From: Candidatus Geothermarchaeota archaeon | Lineage (GTDB): Archaea > Thermoproteota > Nitrososphaeria > Geothermarchaeales > JDFR-13 | Reading direction: 5' to 3' | Assembly (NCBI GenBank): GCA_015522055.1 | Contig: WAMZ01000094.1 | Coordinates: 1 to 47,594, forward strand | DNA: 47,594 nucleotides | Shown: positions 16,052 through 25,349 of the stretch, piece by piece | Position numbering within the stretch: the stretch's first letter is position 1 | Layout: every line of letters begins with the position of its first letter | Program-made: the position numbers and the translations under genes | The notes under the pieces: model-generated | Told to the model about the DNA's origin: nothing | Database searches by the model: none | Seen by the model: the letters and a program-made list of their open reading frames with translations, nothing else

Positions 16052-18472
16052 ATGACTAAAAAGAAAGTTGTATTAAAGATTAAAGGCATGCACTGTGCAA
16101 ACTGTGCATTGACGATAGAGAAGAATATAAAGAGGCTTGATGGGATTGAGGATGCCAACGTCAGCTTCGCATCGGAGAAAGCTATGGTTACATTCGACCC
16201 CAGAAAGATTAGTATCAGGGATATAGAGGAGACCATAAGGAATACGGGGTATGATGTAGAGTATGAGAAGATTAGGCTGAATGTATCTGGACTAACCGAT
16301 AAACTATATAGCAATGTAATTGAGGAGAGATTCAGGCAGATCGAGGGCGTCAAGGACGTCTCTGTAAACTATGTAAGTAGCCAGATATACATCGAGTATA
16401 ATCCAGCCCTAGTATCGCTGGGAGACTTTAAGAAGGTCCTGAACGAACTAGGACTGGATATCGTGAGTGAAGAATATACTGCCTCGGCTGAGGAGATGTA
16501 TGTACAGACACTAAAGAGGAAGGTAATTATAGGCTTGATACTATCTGGTGTAGTTGTATTATATAGTTATCCAGAGTTCTTCAGATTCGTCCCAATGGCT
16601 GGAACAGCGGTGGCGGCCTATCTACTTGCCATAGCCACTGGATTCATCCAGATATACCTAGGAATAACATTCTATAGAGGAGCCATCAATGCTGCGAGGA
16701 TGGGTACGGCTACCATGGATACATTGGTAGCACTGGGCACTACAGCGGCGTATCTAATGAGCCTATGGTTCACCCTACCAACGCCGGACTGGAGGAACAT
16801 GTATTATGATGTATCTGCAGTAGTCATATCATTCGTATTACTAGGTAAATTCCTGGAGCATAGGACTAAGAGCAGGACATCCGCGGTCATCAAGAAGCTT
16901 ATGGATCTCCAGCCGAAGAGGGCCAGGGTAATTGTAGATGGTGAGGAGAAGGAGATACCGATAGAATTAATCAATGTAGGGGACGTTATGATCGTCAGGC
17001 CTGGAGAGAAGATACCGACGGATGGAGTAGTTATTGAGGGCCACTCAACCGTTGATGAGTCGATGGTGACAGGGGAATCGGTACCAGTGGAGAAGAAGGT
17101 TGGGGATGAAGTCATTGGAGGAACGGTGAATAAAGAGGGTGTTCTAAAGGTACGGGCAACCAAGATAGGTGATGAGACATTCCTAGCTCAAGTCACTAAA
17201 CTCGTTGAGGAAGCACTAAGTAGCAAACCGGCGATACAGAGAGTGGTTGATAAGATAGCTGGCATATTTACATATATCGTAATAGCAATAGCTACTCTAA
17301 CATTCTTCACATGGTATTTCGTATTTGGAGCCGGTATAACCACAGCCCTACTATACTCGGTCGCGGTTCTGGTTGTGGCATGCCCATGTGCACTCGGGCT
17401 TGCGACCCCTACGGCGATCATGGTAGGTATGGGTAAGGGGGCTGAGTATGGTATCCTAATTAAGAACGGTGAAGCCTTGGAGAAGGCCGGGAAGATTAGG
17501 CATATAATATTTGACAAGACAGGTACATTGACGGAGGGGAGCCCTAAGGTAGTCATGATTAAACCCTTGATACCGGTAGATGTCAAGCTGAATGGAATGA
17601 ATACAGATGATGTATTGAGGTATGCCGCTGTAGCCGAGAAGAACTCGGAGCATCCACTCGCTAAGGCCATCGTTGAAGCGGCTATAGAGAAGGGTATATC
17701 AATTGAAGAACCCGAGGACTTCATATCCTCACCAGGTAAAGGTGTTAAGGCCATATACAACGGTAAGAAGATCATAGTGGGTAAACTCAGCTATCTAAAG
17801 GATAATGGGCTTGATACAGAGGATGCGGAGAAGGAGGCTTCAAAGCTTATGGAGAAGGGCTATACCATAGTCGGCGTAGCCATAGATGACTATGTAGTTG
17901 GGCTAATCGGGTTAATCGATACACCTAGGAAGGAGGCGAAGCAGGTAATCAATGAGTTGAGGAGGATGGGTATAGAGGTCGGTATGATAACCGGTGATAA
18001 CGAGAGAACAGCTAAGGCCATAGCCGAGATGTTGGGCATCGACTTCGTCCTGGCCAACGTCCTGCCGGGTGGGAAGTCTAAGGAGATAAAGAAGCTCCAG
18101 TCCGAGGGTAAACTCGTCGGCATGGTTGGAGATGGTGTGAACGATGCACCAGCGTTGACCCAGGCCGATGTAGGATTCGCCCTGGGAAGCGGTACAGACA
18201 TAGCCATCGAAGCAGGTGACATAATATTGGTGAGGGACGACCTCAGAGACGTCGTGGCGGCCATTCAGCTAAGTAAGAGGACGATTAAACAGGTTAAGGA
18301 GAACTTATTCTGGGCATTCATATATAACACTATACTAATCCCGTTGGCTGCAGCAGGCCTAGTATATCCGGCTCTCGCCGGTATAGCCATGGCGATGAGC
18401 TCCGTATCAGTGACGAGCTGGTCCCTACTCATGAAACGGTACAAACCAGAGATTAAGAGGATGAGGAACTGA
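16052..18472 (+). CDS. copA: Copper-exporting P1B-1 ATPase CopA
   Basis: 806-residue Cu(I) export pump. The first HMA domain has GMHCANC (Cys15, Cys18). A second HMA-like domain (about residues 80-145) keeps the fold but lacks the CxxC pair, so it probably cannot bind copper. Eight membrane segments are expected. The transmembrane motif is CPCALGLATP near residue 443. The phosphorylation site DKTGT is at Asp487, with TGES in the actuator and GDGVNDAP as the hinge. MSSVSVTSWSLLMKR near the C terminus matches the M-x-x-S-S motif of Cu(I) pumps. It is preceded by the YHS chaperone-like gene and followed by T-rich terminator-like sequence. Confidence 0.94.
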   Translation: MTKKKVVLKIKGMHCANCALTIEKNIKRLDGIEDANVSFASEKAMVTFDPRKISIRDIEETIRNTGYDVEYEKIRLNVSGLTDKLYSNVIEERFRQIEGVKDVSVNYVSSQIYIEYNPALVSLGDFKKVLNELGLDIVSEEYTASAEEMYVQTLKRKVIIGLILSGVVVLYSYPEFFRFVPMAGTAVAAYLLAIATGFIQIYLGITFYRGAINAARMGTATMDTLVALGTTAAYLMSLWFTLPTPDWRNMYYDVSAVVISFVLLGKFLEHRTKSRTSAVIKKLMDLQPKRARVIVDGEEKEIPIELINVGDVMIVRPGEKIPTDGVVIEGHSTVDESMVTGESVPVEKKVGDEVIGGTVNKEGVLKVRATKIGDETFLAQVTKLVEEALSSKPAIQRVVDKIAGIFTYIVIAIATLTFFTWYFVFGAGITTALLYSVAVLVVACPCALGLATPTAIMVGMGKGAEYGILIKNGEALEKAGKIRHIIFDKTGTLTEGSPKVVMIKPLIPVDVKLNGMNTDDVLRYAAVAEKNSEHPLAKAIVEAAIEKGISIEEPEDFISSPGKGVKAIYNGKKIIVGKLSYLKDNGLDTEDAEKEASKLMEKGYTIVGVAIDDYVVGLIGLIDTPRKEAKQVINELRRMGIEVGMITGDNERTAKAIAEMLGIDFVLANVLPGGKSKEIKKLQSEGKLVGMVGDGVNDAPALTQADVGFALGSGTDIAIEAGDIILVRDDLRDVVAAIQLSKRTIKQVKENLFWAFIYNTILIPLAAAGLVYPALAGIAMAMSSVSVTSWSLLMKRYKPEIKRMRN

Positions 18473-18666
18473 CCAGCAACACATATTTTTTATCCTCTCT
18501 TTCATAGGTATCCCAAATTTTTTATCTTTCAAGTCAATAAGGGTAGACTAGCCGATTCCGGGATATCCAAATGAGATTCAATATCCTTATTAATCCTGCT
18601 TAAGCATCTTTGATACTGGAATATATTCTTTATGCTAAATATTTGGCCTAATCATATATGGGGGAA
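18473..18666. terminator. T-rich convergent intergenic region after copA
   Basis: Between the copA stop and the stop of the opposing ZIP gene there are two T6 tracts, 18486-18491 and 18518-18523, each followed by ATC. Archaeal transcription ends at such T tracts on the non-template strand. No ORF, hairpin or repeat of note is otherwise seen here. Confidence 0.5.
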
Positions 18667-19470
18667 TTAGGCGGAGAATATAGAGTCTAGAATCAACATT
18701 ATGATGAATCCTATTAGGAGCCCTATGGTCGCCTGATCCTCGAAGCCATGCCTATGGGTCTCCGGGATAATCTCATGGCTAACCACGAATATCATCATAC
18801 CCGCTGCGAAGCCTAGTGTATATGGGAGGAGGAAGTTGGCGACCGAAGTTAGGAATATGGGTATCAAGGCCATGATGGGTTCTGAGGCTCCACTCAATAA
18901 ACCTATTAGCAATGCACTCCTACGCCTAACACCGATCCCGACGAGTGGGAGTGAGACGGTTAGGCCCTCAGGAATATCCTGGATACCTATGGCTATCGCC
19001 GTCAATATACCCTCCCTTATGCTATATGATACACTTGCCCCGACAGCCAACCCCTCAGGGAAGTTATGTATAATCACCGCCAAGACCAACATCCATACAG
19101 CCTTTATACGCTCCCTAAACCGCTCACCACCCTCGACACCCTTAATCATATGCAGATGAGGCAGGAACCTCTCTATCCCAATGATAGTTATAGCACCTAT
19201 AATGAATCCAATTACTACGGGGAATGTCCCTCCCACCTCGATCCCCGGCAGAATAAGGCTGGTGAAGGCGGCGACAAGCATGATTCCTGCTGAGAATCCA
19301 AGCCCAATATCCAGCATCGACTTGGAGACCCTCGATCCCAAGGCAGATGGAACAGCCCCCAGGAAAGTAAGTATCATACATATGGTTCCAGCTAATAGAC
19401 CAGCTATAAGTCTATTCCCAGCACTAACGCCCACTATGAAATCAACCAAAAATTCGAATGCCACCTTCAA
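18667..19470 (-). CDS. ZIP-family divalent metal transporter (GufA-like)
   Basis: 267-residue membrane protein with eight predicted helices. The two signature metal-binding helices are visible: HNFPEGLAVGASV (about residue 139) and IQDIPEGLTVSLPL (about 165). GASEPIMALIPIF and SHEIIPETHRHG follow. This arrangement is that of the GufA subgroup, which moves zinc or related divalent cations into the cytoplasm. It is convergent with copA and completes a 6-kb metal-transport block. No metal-responsive element was recognised in its upstream region. Confidence 0.88.
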   Translation of the reverse strand: MKVAFEFLVDFIVGVSAGNRLIAGLLAGTICMILTFLGAVPSALGSRVSKSMLDIGLGFSAGIMLVAAFTSLILPGIEVGGTFPVVIGFIIGAITIIGIERFLPHLHMIKGVEGGERFRERIKAVWMLVLAVIIHNFPEGLAVGASVSYSIREGILTAIAIGIQDIPEGLTVSLPLVGIGVRRRSALLIGLLSGASEPIMALIPIFLTSVANFLLPYTLGFAAGMMIFVVSHEIIPETHRHGFEDQATIGLLIGFIIMLILDSIFSA

Positions 19471-19634
19471 TCAACCAATCCGAGGAGAAATGAATAATAA
19501 AATAATAATCTAATGAGTGGTAAAATATTTAAAATTGATTATATTAGGTTCGGATTAGATATTCGTGGCAATGACCCAGTATATATGAAGATATTTTTAT
19601 ATAGCCGAGACATATTTACCACCTTGATAGTGAT

Positions 19635-21191
19635 ATGACGGAGGAACAGGATATTAGGAACGTCATCCTCGAGGACCTAAGGAATAGTACGGAGGCCGCC
19701 GTCTCAACATTTGCAGGGGAATACATCAGGAATAGAATGATGCACTACGCAGTAACCGATGACTTCACCTTCTACCTAGCATCAATGAAGAATGACCCCA
19801 AGATAATGCATATAATAAATAATCCATCGATAAACCTGATCATCCTAAGGAAGAAAGGCGACCCAAGTAAATACATGGATGTAGGAGAGTTCTCTAAGTG
19901 GAGTGAGACCGAGGTAATAGGGACGGCGGAGCTTGTCAGGGATAAGAATGAGAGGCGTAGAGCCCTAGAGCTATTGTATAATAGGTCACCAGTTGTAAAA
20001 CTCTTGGTCGATAATAAACAGGACTCGATACTAGATATTATAAAGGTGACCCCCCATCAGATTAGGTATAAACGAGTAGCCGATATACTTAGGGGTAGGC
20101 CCCCAAACGTCATAGACTTTGCACAGCATAGGGCTAGATTCGAGGAGTTCAGCCTCCTAAAGAAGAAGCTGAAGATATGGTATAACGCGATTAGAGCCCC
20201 CTTCCTGGTGGCCGGGATCCCGTCAGTCCTCCTAGGAACGATACTGGCATATATAACCCACAATGTTTTCGACCCGATACTCTTCGTTCTGACGCTCATA
20301 GGCATAGTTATTGGTCATATATCGGTGAATCTACTAAACGACTATTATGACCATAAACTCAATACAGACGTGGTGAACCAGTCTTATATCAGGCCATTCA
20401 GCGGAGGCAGTAGGGTATTACAGATGGGGCTCCTATCCCCACTAGAAGTTCTATCCATCGGCCTAATATCACTACTCATATTCCTAGGCATAGGTATTTA
20501 TATTACGTTGATAAGGGGTTGGATAATCATAGCATTAGGCCTAATAGGCGCCTTCTTCATATACTCATATAACGCACCTCCCCTCAGACTATCAGGGAAG
20601 GGTCTGGGTGAGCTCGTCGTCGGTATATCATTCGGCATATTGATAGCCCTCGGCTCCTATGTTGTCCAGACAGGCGTTATATCATACGCACCTATATATG
20701 TCTCTATACCGGTGACGATAACCGTAGCTCTAATATTATTGATAAACGAGTTCCCTGATTATGAGGCAGATAAATCAACCGGTAGGAGGAACTTAGTTGT
20801 GATACTTGGTAGGAGGCGGGCTAGGTGGGTTTATATAGCCGGAATAGTCATACTATATGGATATATCCTAGTGGCCTCAGTCACAGGATTAATATCAATG
20901 TATTCATTGATAGCGTTGATCTCCCTACCAGCATCGATATATGCCATAAAATATTTAATGAAGTATTATGACGAGCCCAGCGAGATGATACCATCCTACG
21001 TAGCAACCATAATCACCCACTTAGGTGTAGGATTCCTACTGGTAATAGCATATATGATGCAGGCCATCCAATCAATAACCATGTTCATAACACTGGCATC
21101 CATAATAGCCCTATATGTAGCCTATGAATTACTCCAAGTGAATAGAGATCTAAAGGCCTTCCTCCTAATCAAGAGCAGGATAGCCCAATAA
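19635..21191 (+). CDS. Fusion of a PNPOx-like flavin domain and a UbiA-family prenyltransferase
   Basis: 518 residues in one open frame. Residues about 1-150 look like a pyridoxamine-5'-phosphate-oxidase-fold domain (split-barrel; the stretch DDFTFYLASMKNDPK followed by NNPSINLIIL is typical). A linker leads to a UbiA prenyltransferase (about 185-518) with eight to nine helices. It carries the two Asp-rich motifs NLLNDYYDHKLNTD and NEFPDYEADKSTGRRNL. UbiA enzymes attach prenyl chains to aromatic acceptors (menaquinone, heme O) or make archaeal lipids. The second motif and length are closest to MenA-like proteins. The soluble domain may bind FMN, F420 or the acceptor. The fusion is unusual and the acceptor unknown. 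A T5 tract at 21201-21205 follows the stop. Confidence 0.82.
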   Translation: MTEEQDIRNVILEDLRNSTEAAVSTFAGEYIRNRMMHYAVTDDFTFYLASMKNDPKIMHIINNPSINLIILRKKGDPSKYMDVGEFSKWSETEVIGTAELVRDKNERRRALELLYNRSPVVKLLVDNKQDSILDIIKVTPHQIRYKRVADILRGRPPNVIDFAQHRARFEEFSLLKKKLKIWYNAIRAPFLVAGIPSVLLGTILAYITHNVFDPILFVLTLIGIVIGHISVNLLNDYYDHKLNTDVVNQSYIRPFSGGSRVLQMGLLSPLEVLSIGLISLLIFLGIGIYITLIRGWIIIALGLIGAFFIYSYNAPPLRLSGKGLGELVVGISFGILIALGSYVVQTGVISYAPIYVSIPVTITVALILLINEFPDYEADKSTGRRNLVVILGRRRARWVYIAGIVILYGYILVASVTGLISMYSLIALISLPASIYAIKYLMKYYDEPSEMIPSYVATIITHLGVGFLLVIAYMMQAIQSITMFITLASIIALYVAYELLQVNRDLKAFLLIKSRIAQ

Positions 21192-21200
21192 CCAACACCA

Positions 21201-21207
21201 TTTTTAT
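21201..21207 (+). terminator. T-tract terminator after the prenyltransferase gene
   Basis: TTTTTAT lies ten bases past the stop codon. The same pattern, T5-6 followed by AT or ATC, follows other plus-strand genes in this window (18486 and 36868). Confidence 0.4.
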
Positions 21208-21293
21208 CAAACCATAGCCCACGCAAATCCAATACCAAATACACTAGAATAGCATTATTATTTAGGTCCATACAATTAAACTAAGTTGATAGT

Positions 21294-22520
21294 ATGACTG
21301 ATATAGCTATCATCGGTGGAGGAGTAATCGGGCTATCCACCGCATTATATCTAGCCGATTCAGGGTATAACGTAACGATATATGAGAAAGATAGAGTAGG
21401 CTCACAAGCATCCACGAAGAATGCCGGTCTAATAGTCCCATCCATGTACAACCCATACCCATTATCCATAGATATATTCGGGGTACTTAGACTTATAGCG
21501 TCCAGCCGCTCCCCAGTAAAAATATCGTTAAGAGGGCTTGGCTGCAAACCCATACTAGAAATATTAAAGGCAAGGAGAAGACTAGCGAATGCTGACTGGA
21601 GGATACTTAGGAGGATGGGTAGTCAAGCCATAGCCGCTGTAGAGAAACTAGTTTCACGCCTCAATATAGATATTGAGTATAGACGGGGGGATATTCTGGA
21701 GCTATACATTGATGAAGAATACCTTGATAATGCAAAAGAATACGCTAGGGAGGTAAGGATTGACGGTTTAGATGTCAAAGAATTGGAATATAATGAGATT
21801 AGGGAATTGGAGCCAAGTATTACGGAAGAGGTGGTCGGGGGACTAAGATATGTCTCCGATGCATCAATAGACCCAGTAAAGTATATAGAGGGGCTAAACC
21901 AACTAGCCAGAGATATGGATATCAAAACCCATGAAAACAAGCCAATAAATGAAATCCATGTAGATGGATCCAGGATAGGGATTATTAGGGATGGAAGGCT
22001 ATCGAACTATGATTGGGTAGTTTTGGCAGCTGGTCCATGGACACCCAGCCTCACGCATAAACTCGGGATAAATATTCCATTATATCCAGCCAAGGGATAC
22101 ATAGTAGAGTACACGCCGAGCATCAATGTAACGCATCAATTGATGCTGGAGGAGATCAAGGTGGTGGTAAACCCATATAGGGATAGGTTACGTCTAGCTG
22201 GAATAATGGACTTCGTCGGATTTAGAGACGAGATACCCACCAATAGACTATTTAAATTGATAGGCATGGTCAAGAGATATTTGGGAGGCTTCGAAATATC
22301 CAAACCAATCAAGGTGGACTATGCATATAGACCATGTACCCCCGATGAGATACCACTAATAGGCCCCTTACCCAAATATAGAAACTTGATAATAGCTACT
22401 GGCCACTGCAGATTCGGGCTAACCTTCTCAGGATTAACTGCACTAATAGTGAAGGACTACATCGAGACCGGTAGAATGAAACCGGAGTACCAGATATTTA
22501 ATCCAGTGAGGATACTCTAA
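21294..22520 (+). CDS. FAD-dependent oxidoreductase of the DAO family (amino-acid/imino-acid dehydrogenase type)
   Basis: 408-residue flavoenzyme. IAIIGGGVIGLSTALYL is the N-terminal FAD motif and STKNAGLIVPS the second flavin-contact segment. DWVVLAAGPWTPSL and TPDEIPLIGPLPKYRN near the C terminus are typical of D-amino-acid dehydrogenase, glycine oxidase and dye-linked proline dehydrogenase relatives. It stands without the alpha subunit seen at 9.1 kb and may be a single-subunit enzyme. It is followed after 34 bases by a phosphatase gene. Substrate not predictable. Confidence 0.82.
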   Translation: MTDIAIIGGGVIGLSTALYLADSGYNVTIYEKDRVGSQASTKNAGLIVPSMYNPYPLSIDIFGVLRLIASSRSPVKISLRGLGCKPILEILKARRRLANADWRILRRMGSQAIAAVEKLVSRLNIDIEYRRGDILELYIDEEYLDNAKEYAREVRIDGLDVKELEYNEIRELEPSITEEVVGGLRYVSDASIDPVKYIEGLNQLARDMDIKTHENKPINEIHVDGSRIGIIRDGRLSNYDWVVLAAGPWTPSLTHKLGINIPLYPAKGYIVEYTPSINVTHQLMLEEIKVVVNPYRDRLRLAGIMDFVGFRDEIPTNRLFKLIGMVKRYLGGFEISKPIKVDYAYRPCTPDEIPLIGPLPKYRNLIIATGHCRFGLTFSGLTALIVKDYIETGRMKPEYQIFNPVRIL

Positions 22521-22554
22521 CCTTTATAACAATGCATAGACTTGATAGCTTTAT

Positions 22555-23070
22555 ATGGCTAGATGGCTACTACTTATAGACCTAGATGGGACCCTATGGA
22601 GCCACACAGACATATCACTCCTAACACCACCCTTCAAAAAGATAGATGAAAACGTGATTATAGACAGGTATGGCGAACGCATCGAGCTGAATAGGGAGAT
22701 GGTAAAGTTTATAGAGTGGGCGAGGGCAAACCATGCCGTAACATCAACATTGTCATGGAACATCTATGAAATAGCGTACGAAGCCATAAAGGCATTCGGT
22801 GTAGACGGAATGTTCGACTACTTCATGATAGACACTACGCCGAGGAAGGACCTAATGATAAAGAATCTCTTATACAGAATAAAGAAAGATATGGGGATCG
22901 ACATAGCTCCTGAGCAGATGGTATACATAGATGACAGAGATATACATATCGATGACATCTGGAGCAACGTTGGTAAAGTATTCTTCATAAGATATATCTG
23001 GGGCTCGATGGACTCAGATTACCTAATAAAGAAGGTTAAGAAATACTTGGAATCTACCGGAATACTATAG
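22555..23070 (+). CDS. HAD-superfamily phosphatase, magnesium-dependent phosphatase-1 (MDP-1) like
   Basis: 171 residues. The N-terminal DLDGTLW (residues 9-15) is the HAD nucleophile motif with the Trp typical of MDP-1. TSTLSWN is motif II, KDLMIKNLL supplies the Lys, and YIDDRDIHIDD is the acidic motif III/IV. MDP-1 proteins dephosphorylate small sugars or protein tyrosine phosphates. It has no cap domain of size. Its last six bases overlap the end of the oppositely oriented kinase gene. Confidence 0.8.
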   Translation: MARWLLLIDLDGTLWSHTDISLLTPPFKKIDENVIIDRYGERIELNREMVKFIEWARANHAVTSTLSWNIYEIAYEAIKAFGVDGMFDYFMIDTTPRKDLMIKNLLYRIKKDMGIDIAPEQMVYIDDRDIHIDDIWSNVGKVFFIRYIWGSMDSDYLIKKVKKYLESTGIL

Positions 23071-24027
23071 ACCTTTTCTCCTCAAGTATTCCTCGATCGC
23101 ATTAGCCCTCCTCGTAACCTCATCCCTGCCGAATCCATATCTATCCATCAGAACCTTCACTACTGGACCGACTACAGGATACTCGACATACCTCCCAATT
23201 GAATATCCCTTATCCAATAGCATGCGTATAAAGACATCCCTGTAAAAAAGGCAGTTGAATAGCCCACCAGTATAGTGTACAGGACCCTTCAAACCCACTT
23301 TTCTAGCCACAGCCTCAACAGAGAATACAGCCTCAGAGACAGCATCCAAGAATATACGCTTAACAACTGGGTCGTCAACCAATATACAGCCGAGCCTAGC
23401 GAGGCCAGCTATATCATCCACCCCAGCCTTATAGACCCAGTCTAGGAGATCCTCCCAATCACCCAGCCCGAGCTCAGAGAGCACCGCCCTATATAGAGTC
23501 TCGGACCCCCCACGGCCATCAACATATCGAAATACATTATTTAAGATAGAGACGCCTATGCGGTAGGCGGAAGCCTCATCCCCAATCCTCCAACCCCAGT
23601 CACCAGCCTTGGCTGAGACCCTATTATTTGAGCCATATACATTGAAACCGGTACCAGCTATAACCACGATACATGGCTCCCCGAATCCAGCGGCATAATA
23701 CAGCGCCTCAACATCATGCATGACCAACGTATCTACATCACCCGGTACAACAGATTTAACAATATCATTCCACACCATCCAGTCATACTTAGTATCGAGA
23801 CCGGCTACCCCCATAGCTATAGCAGAGACACCATCAAGTTCGATACCACCCAAAATAGACCTAAATCTATCCAACACCTCATCAACAGTCATATCATGAA
23901 GCTTACAAGCAGGACCAACCTCAACATCCAATACAGAATCATTATCTAAATCATAAACAACGACAATGGTTTTTGAACCTCCGAAATCAATAGCAATTAA
24001 AATTCTGGGATTCATCTGTCTACTCAC
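23065..24027 (-). CDS. BadF/BadG/BcrA/BcrD-type ATPase-fold kinase (N-acetylglucosamine kinase-like)
   Basis: 320 residues of the ASKHA fold. IAIDFGGSKT (11-20) is the phosphate-1 motif, VIAGTGFNVYG the phosphate-2 motif, and GDWGWRIGDEASAYRIG the segment typical of NagK/glucosamine-kinase-like members. GPVHYTGGLF follows as the adenosine motif. There is no Fe-S cluster Cys pattern, so it is not a benzoyl-CoA-reductase activator. A sugar or amino-sugar kinase is most likely. It starts after an intergenic gap holding a minus-strand TATA-like element. Substrate is inferred only at the family level. Confidence 0.82.
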   Translation of the reverse strand: MSRQMNPRILIAIDFGGSKTIVVVYDLDNDSVLDVEVGPACKLHDMTVDEVLDRFRSILGGIELDGVSAIAMGVAGLDTKYDWMVWNDIVKSVVPGDVDTLVMHDVEALYYAAGFGEPCIVVIAGTGFNVYGSNNRVSAKAGDWGWRIGDEASAYRIGVSILNNVFRYVDGRGGSETLYRAVLSELGLGDWEDLLDWVYKAGVDDIAGLARLGCILVDDPVVKRIFLDAVSEAVFSVEAVARKVGLKGPVHYTGGLFNCLFYRDVFIRMLLDKGYSIGRYVEYPVVGPVVKVLMDRYGFGRDEVTRRANAIEEYLRRKGL

Positions 24028-24095
24028 ATAAAATTAAAATTGCATCATGAACAAATTTAATTGACCTCTACAATGTATTTCCATTTTTTATAGCT

Positions 24096-24120
24096 TAGTA
24101 GAGCGTAGTATCATCTACTA
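24096..24120. repeat. 7-bp inverted repeat (TAGTAGA...TCTACTA)
   Basis: TAGTAGA at 24096-24102 and TCTACTA at 24114-24120 are perfect inverted arms around an 11-base loop. It lies 13 bases beyond the stop of the membrane-protein gene (minus strand), in the upstream region of the kinase. It could be a terminator hairpin or operator, but the T run on the plus strand has no plus-strand gene to serve. Confidence 0.35.
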
Positions 24121-24132
24121 GTTAAATCATTT

Positions 24133-25092
24133 TTACATTGAACTAACATTTCCAACCTTCCTATAAATATATAATAGTATGAAGGCAAATAATGCGCCTA
24201 TCAATGTCATGCCAGTTGGATCATCACTCCTTTCCATAAGGAATTCGTGGATTGGTGATAATATTATAAATAGGGTTAGGGGGCCTATGCATAGAGCCAA
24301 CCTATTTCTATCCTCGATACTGTTGGGTGTCAAGTTTGAGTATAATTTAACCGTGAATATCAGATAGGATATTATTAGTATTAGCTCGATGATGATTGGG
24401 ATGCCCATATTGGGTAGGCCAAATGATATTACATAGAATAATGTCATCCATATTAAGCCTGCCAACCAGAATTTTATTGGTGGACCACGTATCTTTATGG
24501 GTCTGAAACTAACTCTTCCAGATATTTTTACCAAAAATAGAATTAGTGTAATTGTTGCTACATAGTGGATCAATGTAGGGTGATAGTCCATAGTCAATAA
24601 GATATTCAATATAGCTACATCGGATAAGAATATTCCTAGGATTATTTTTATGGTTCTATTTTTAGTGACCCATATCTTATTTGATATGTCGCTAAATAGT
24701 GTCTCGGTTATGGCGATTGGTATTAGGATACTTATTATAGCGTGGTATATGGTTAGTGATATGGCCCATATCCAATTCACCCCGAAAAATCGGCCATACT
24801 CACCGAGTATTCCAATGTCTTGCCAGGCTGGATTAAAGAAGCTTTTAACAGCAATACCTTCTTCTAGAACCCCATAAGCCATACCCAAAATAATTATAGA
24901 CGAATAACCTAGGTTATTCCGAACCCTATATTCCCTGATGAGTAATGCACCGAACCCATATAACCCCACAAGGAGAGCGAATACAATCGGATCGAAAAAC
25001 TCCGATGGGGGCGCAGAGGACGATAACAGCTCAGCTATGGATGGAGACAATAGAACTAGGAATACTGCGGCTATAGACTGTCTTGACACCAT
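24133..25092 (-). CDS. Uncharacterised multipass membrane protein (EEG / KSFFNPAW family)
   Basis: 319 residues with about nine to ten hydrophobic helices and no soluble domain. Recognisable features are PSIAELLSSSAPP near the N terminus, GALLIREYRVR, AYGVLEEGIAVKSFFNPAW (about residue 90-108), and GVNWIWAISLTIYHAIISI. From memory, a similar block occurs in uncharacterised membrane proteins of Chloroflexi and Actinobacteria. The paired Glu, the His in YHA and the KSFFNP motif look like conserved functional residues inside the membrane, somewhat reminiscent of CPBP intramembrane proteases, but I cannot assign activity. It is a single-gene unit with a 390-bp upstream region. Confidence 0.65.
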   Translation of the reverse strand: MVSRQSIAAVFLVLLSPSIAELLSSSAPPSEFFDPIVFALLVGLYGFGALLIREYRVRNNLGYSSIIILGMAYGVLEEGIAVKSFFNPAWQDIGILGEYGRFFGVNWIWAISLTIYHAIISILIPIAITETLFSDISNKIWVTKNRTIKIILGIFLSDVAILNILLTMDYHPTLIHYVATITLILFLVKISGRVSFRPIKIRGPPIKFWLAGLIWMTLFYVISFGLPNMGIPIIIELILIISYLIFTVKLYSNLTPNSIEDRNRLALCIGPLTLFIILSPIHEFLMERSDDPTGMTLIGALFAFILLYIYRKVGNVSSM

Positions 25093-25349
25093 AAAATAAT
25101 GAATAATTTCACCCGACCATTAACCGTTGCACATATTAATTTCATATTTAAAATCTTTCGTAGACACAGCTCAATGTGTAAATAGGGCATAAAAAGAACT
25201 GGATAAAAATCTCGAGAAATTAAGATTTATATAGTTCAAAATATTGACTAGGATAATATTTCGATTTCAATTTTCAGCTGGAAGTAGATAGATATACTAT
25301 GATACAGCCACAGATTTGATTTTAAATAAAGAAAACAAACGATGTTTAT
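25093..25349. other. A/T-rich non-coding stretch upstream of the membrane-protein gene
   Basis: No gene-length ORF is seen. It carries the minus-strand promoter of the membrane-protein gene near its left end. On the plus strand it has a TATA-like TTTTAAATA around 25319-25328 that precedes the GC-rich element starting near 25350. Nothing else is recognised. Confidence 0.4.

Noticed and set aside
17188..17775. 195-codon antisense frame inside copA
   Set aside because: It is the reverse of a strongly conserved P-type ATPase, has a composition typical of a mirrored frame (Ser/Thr/Pro-rich) and no recognisable domain.
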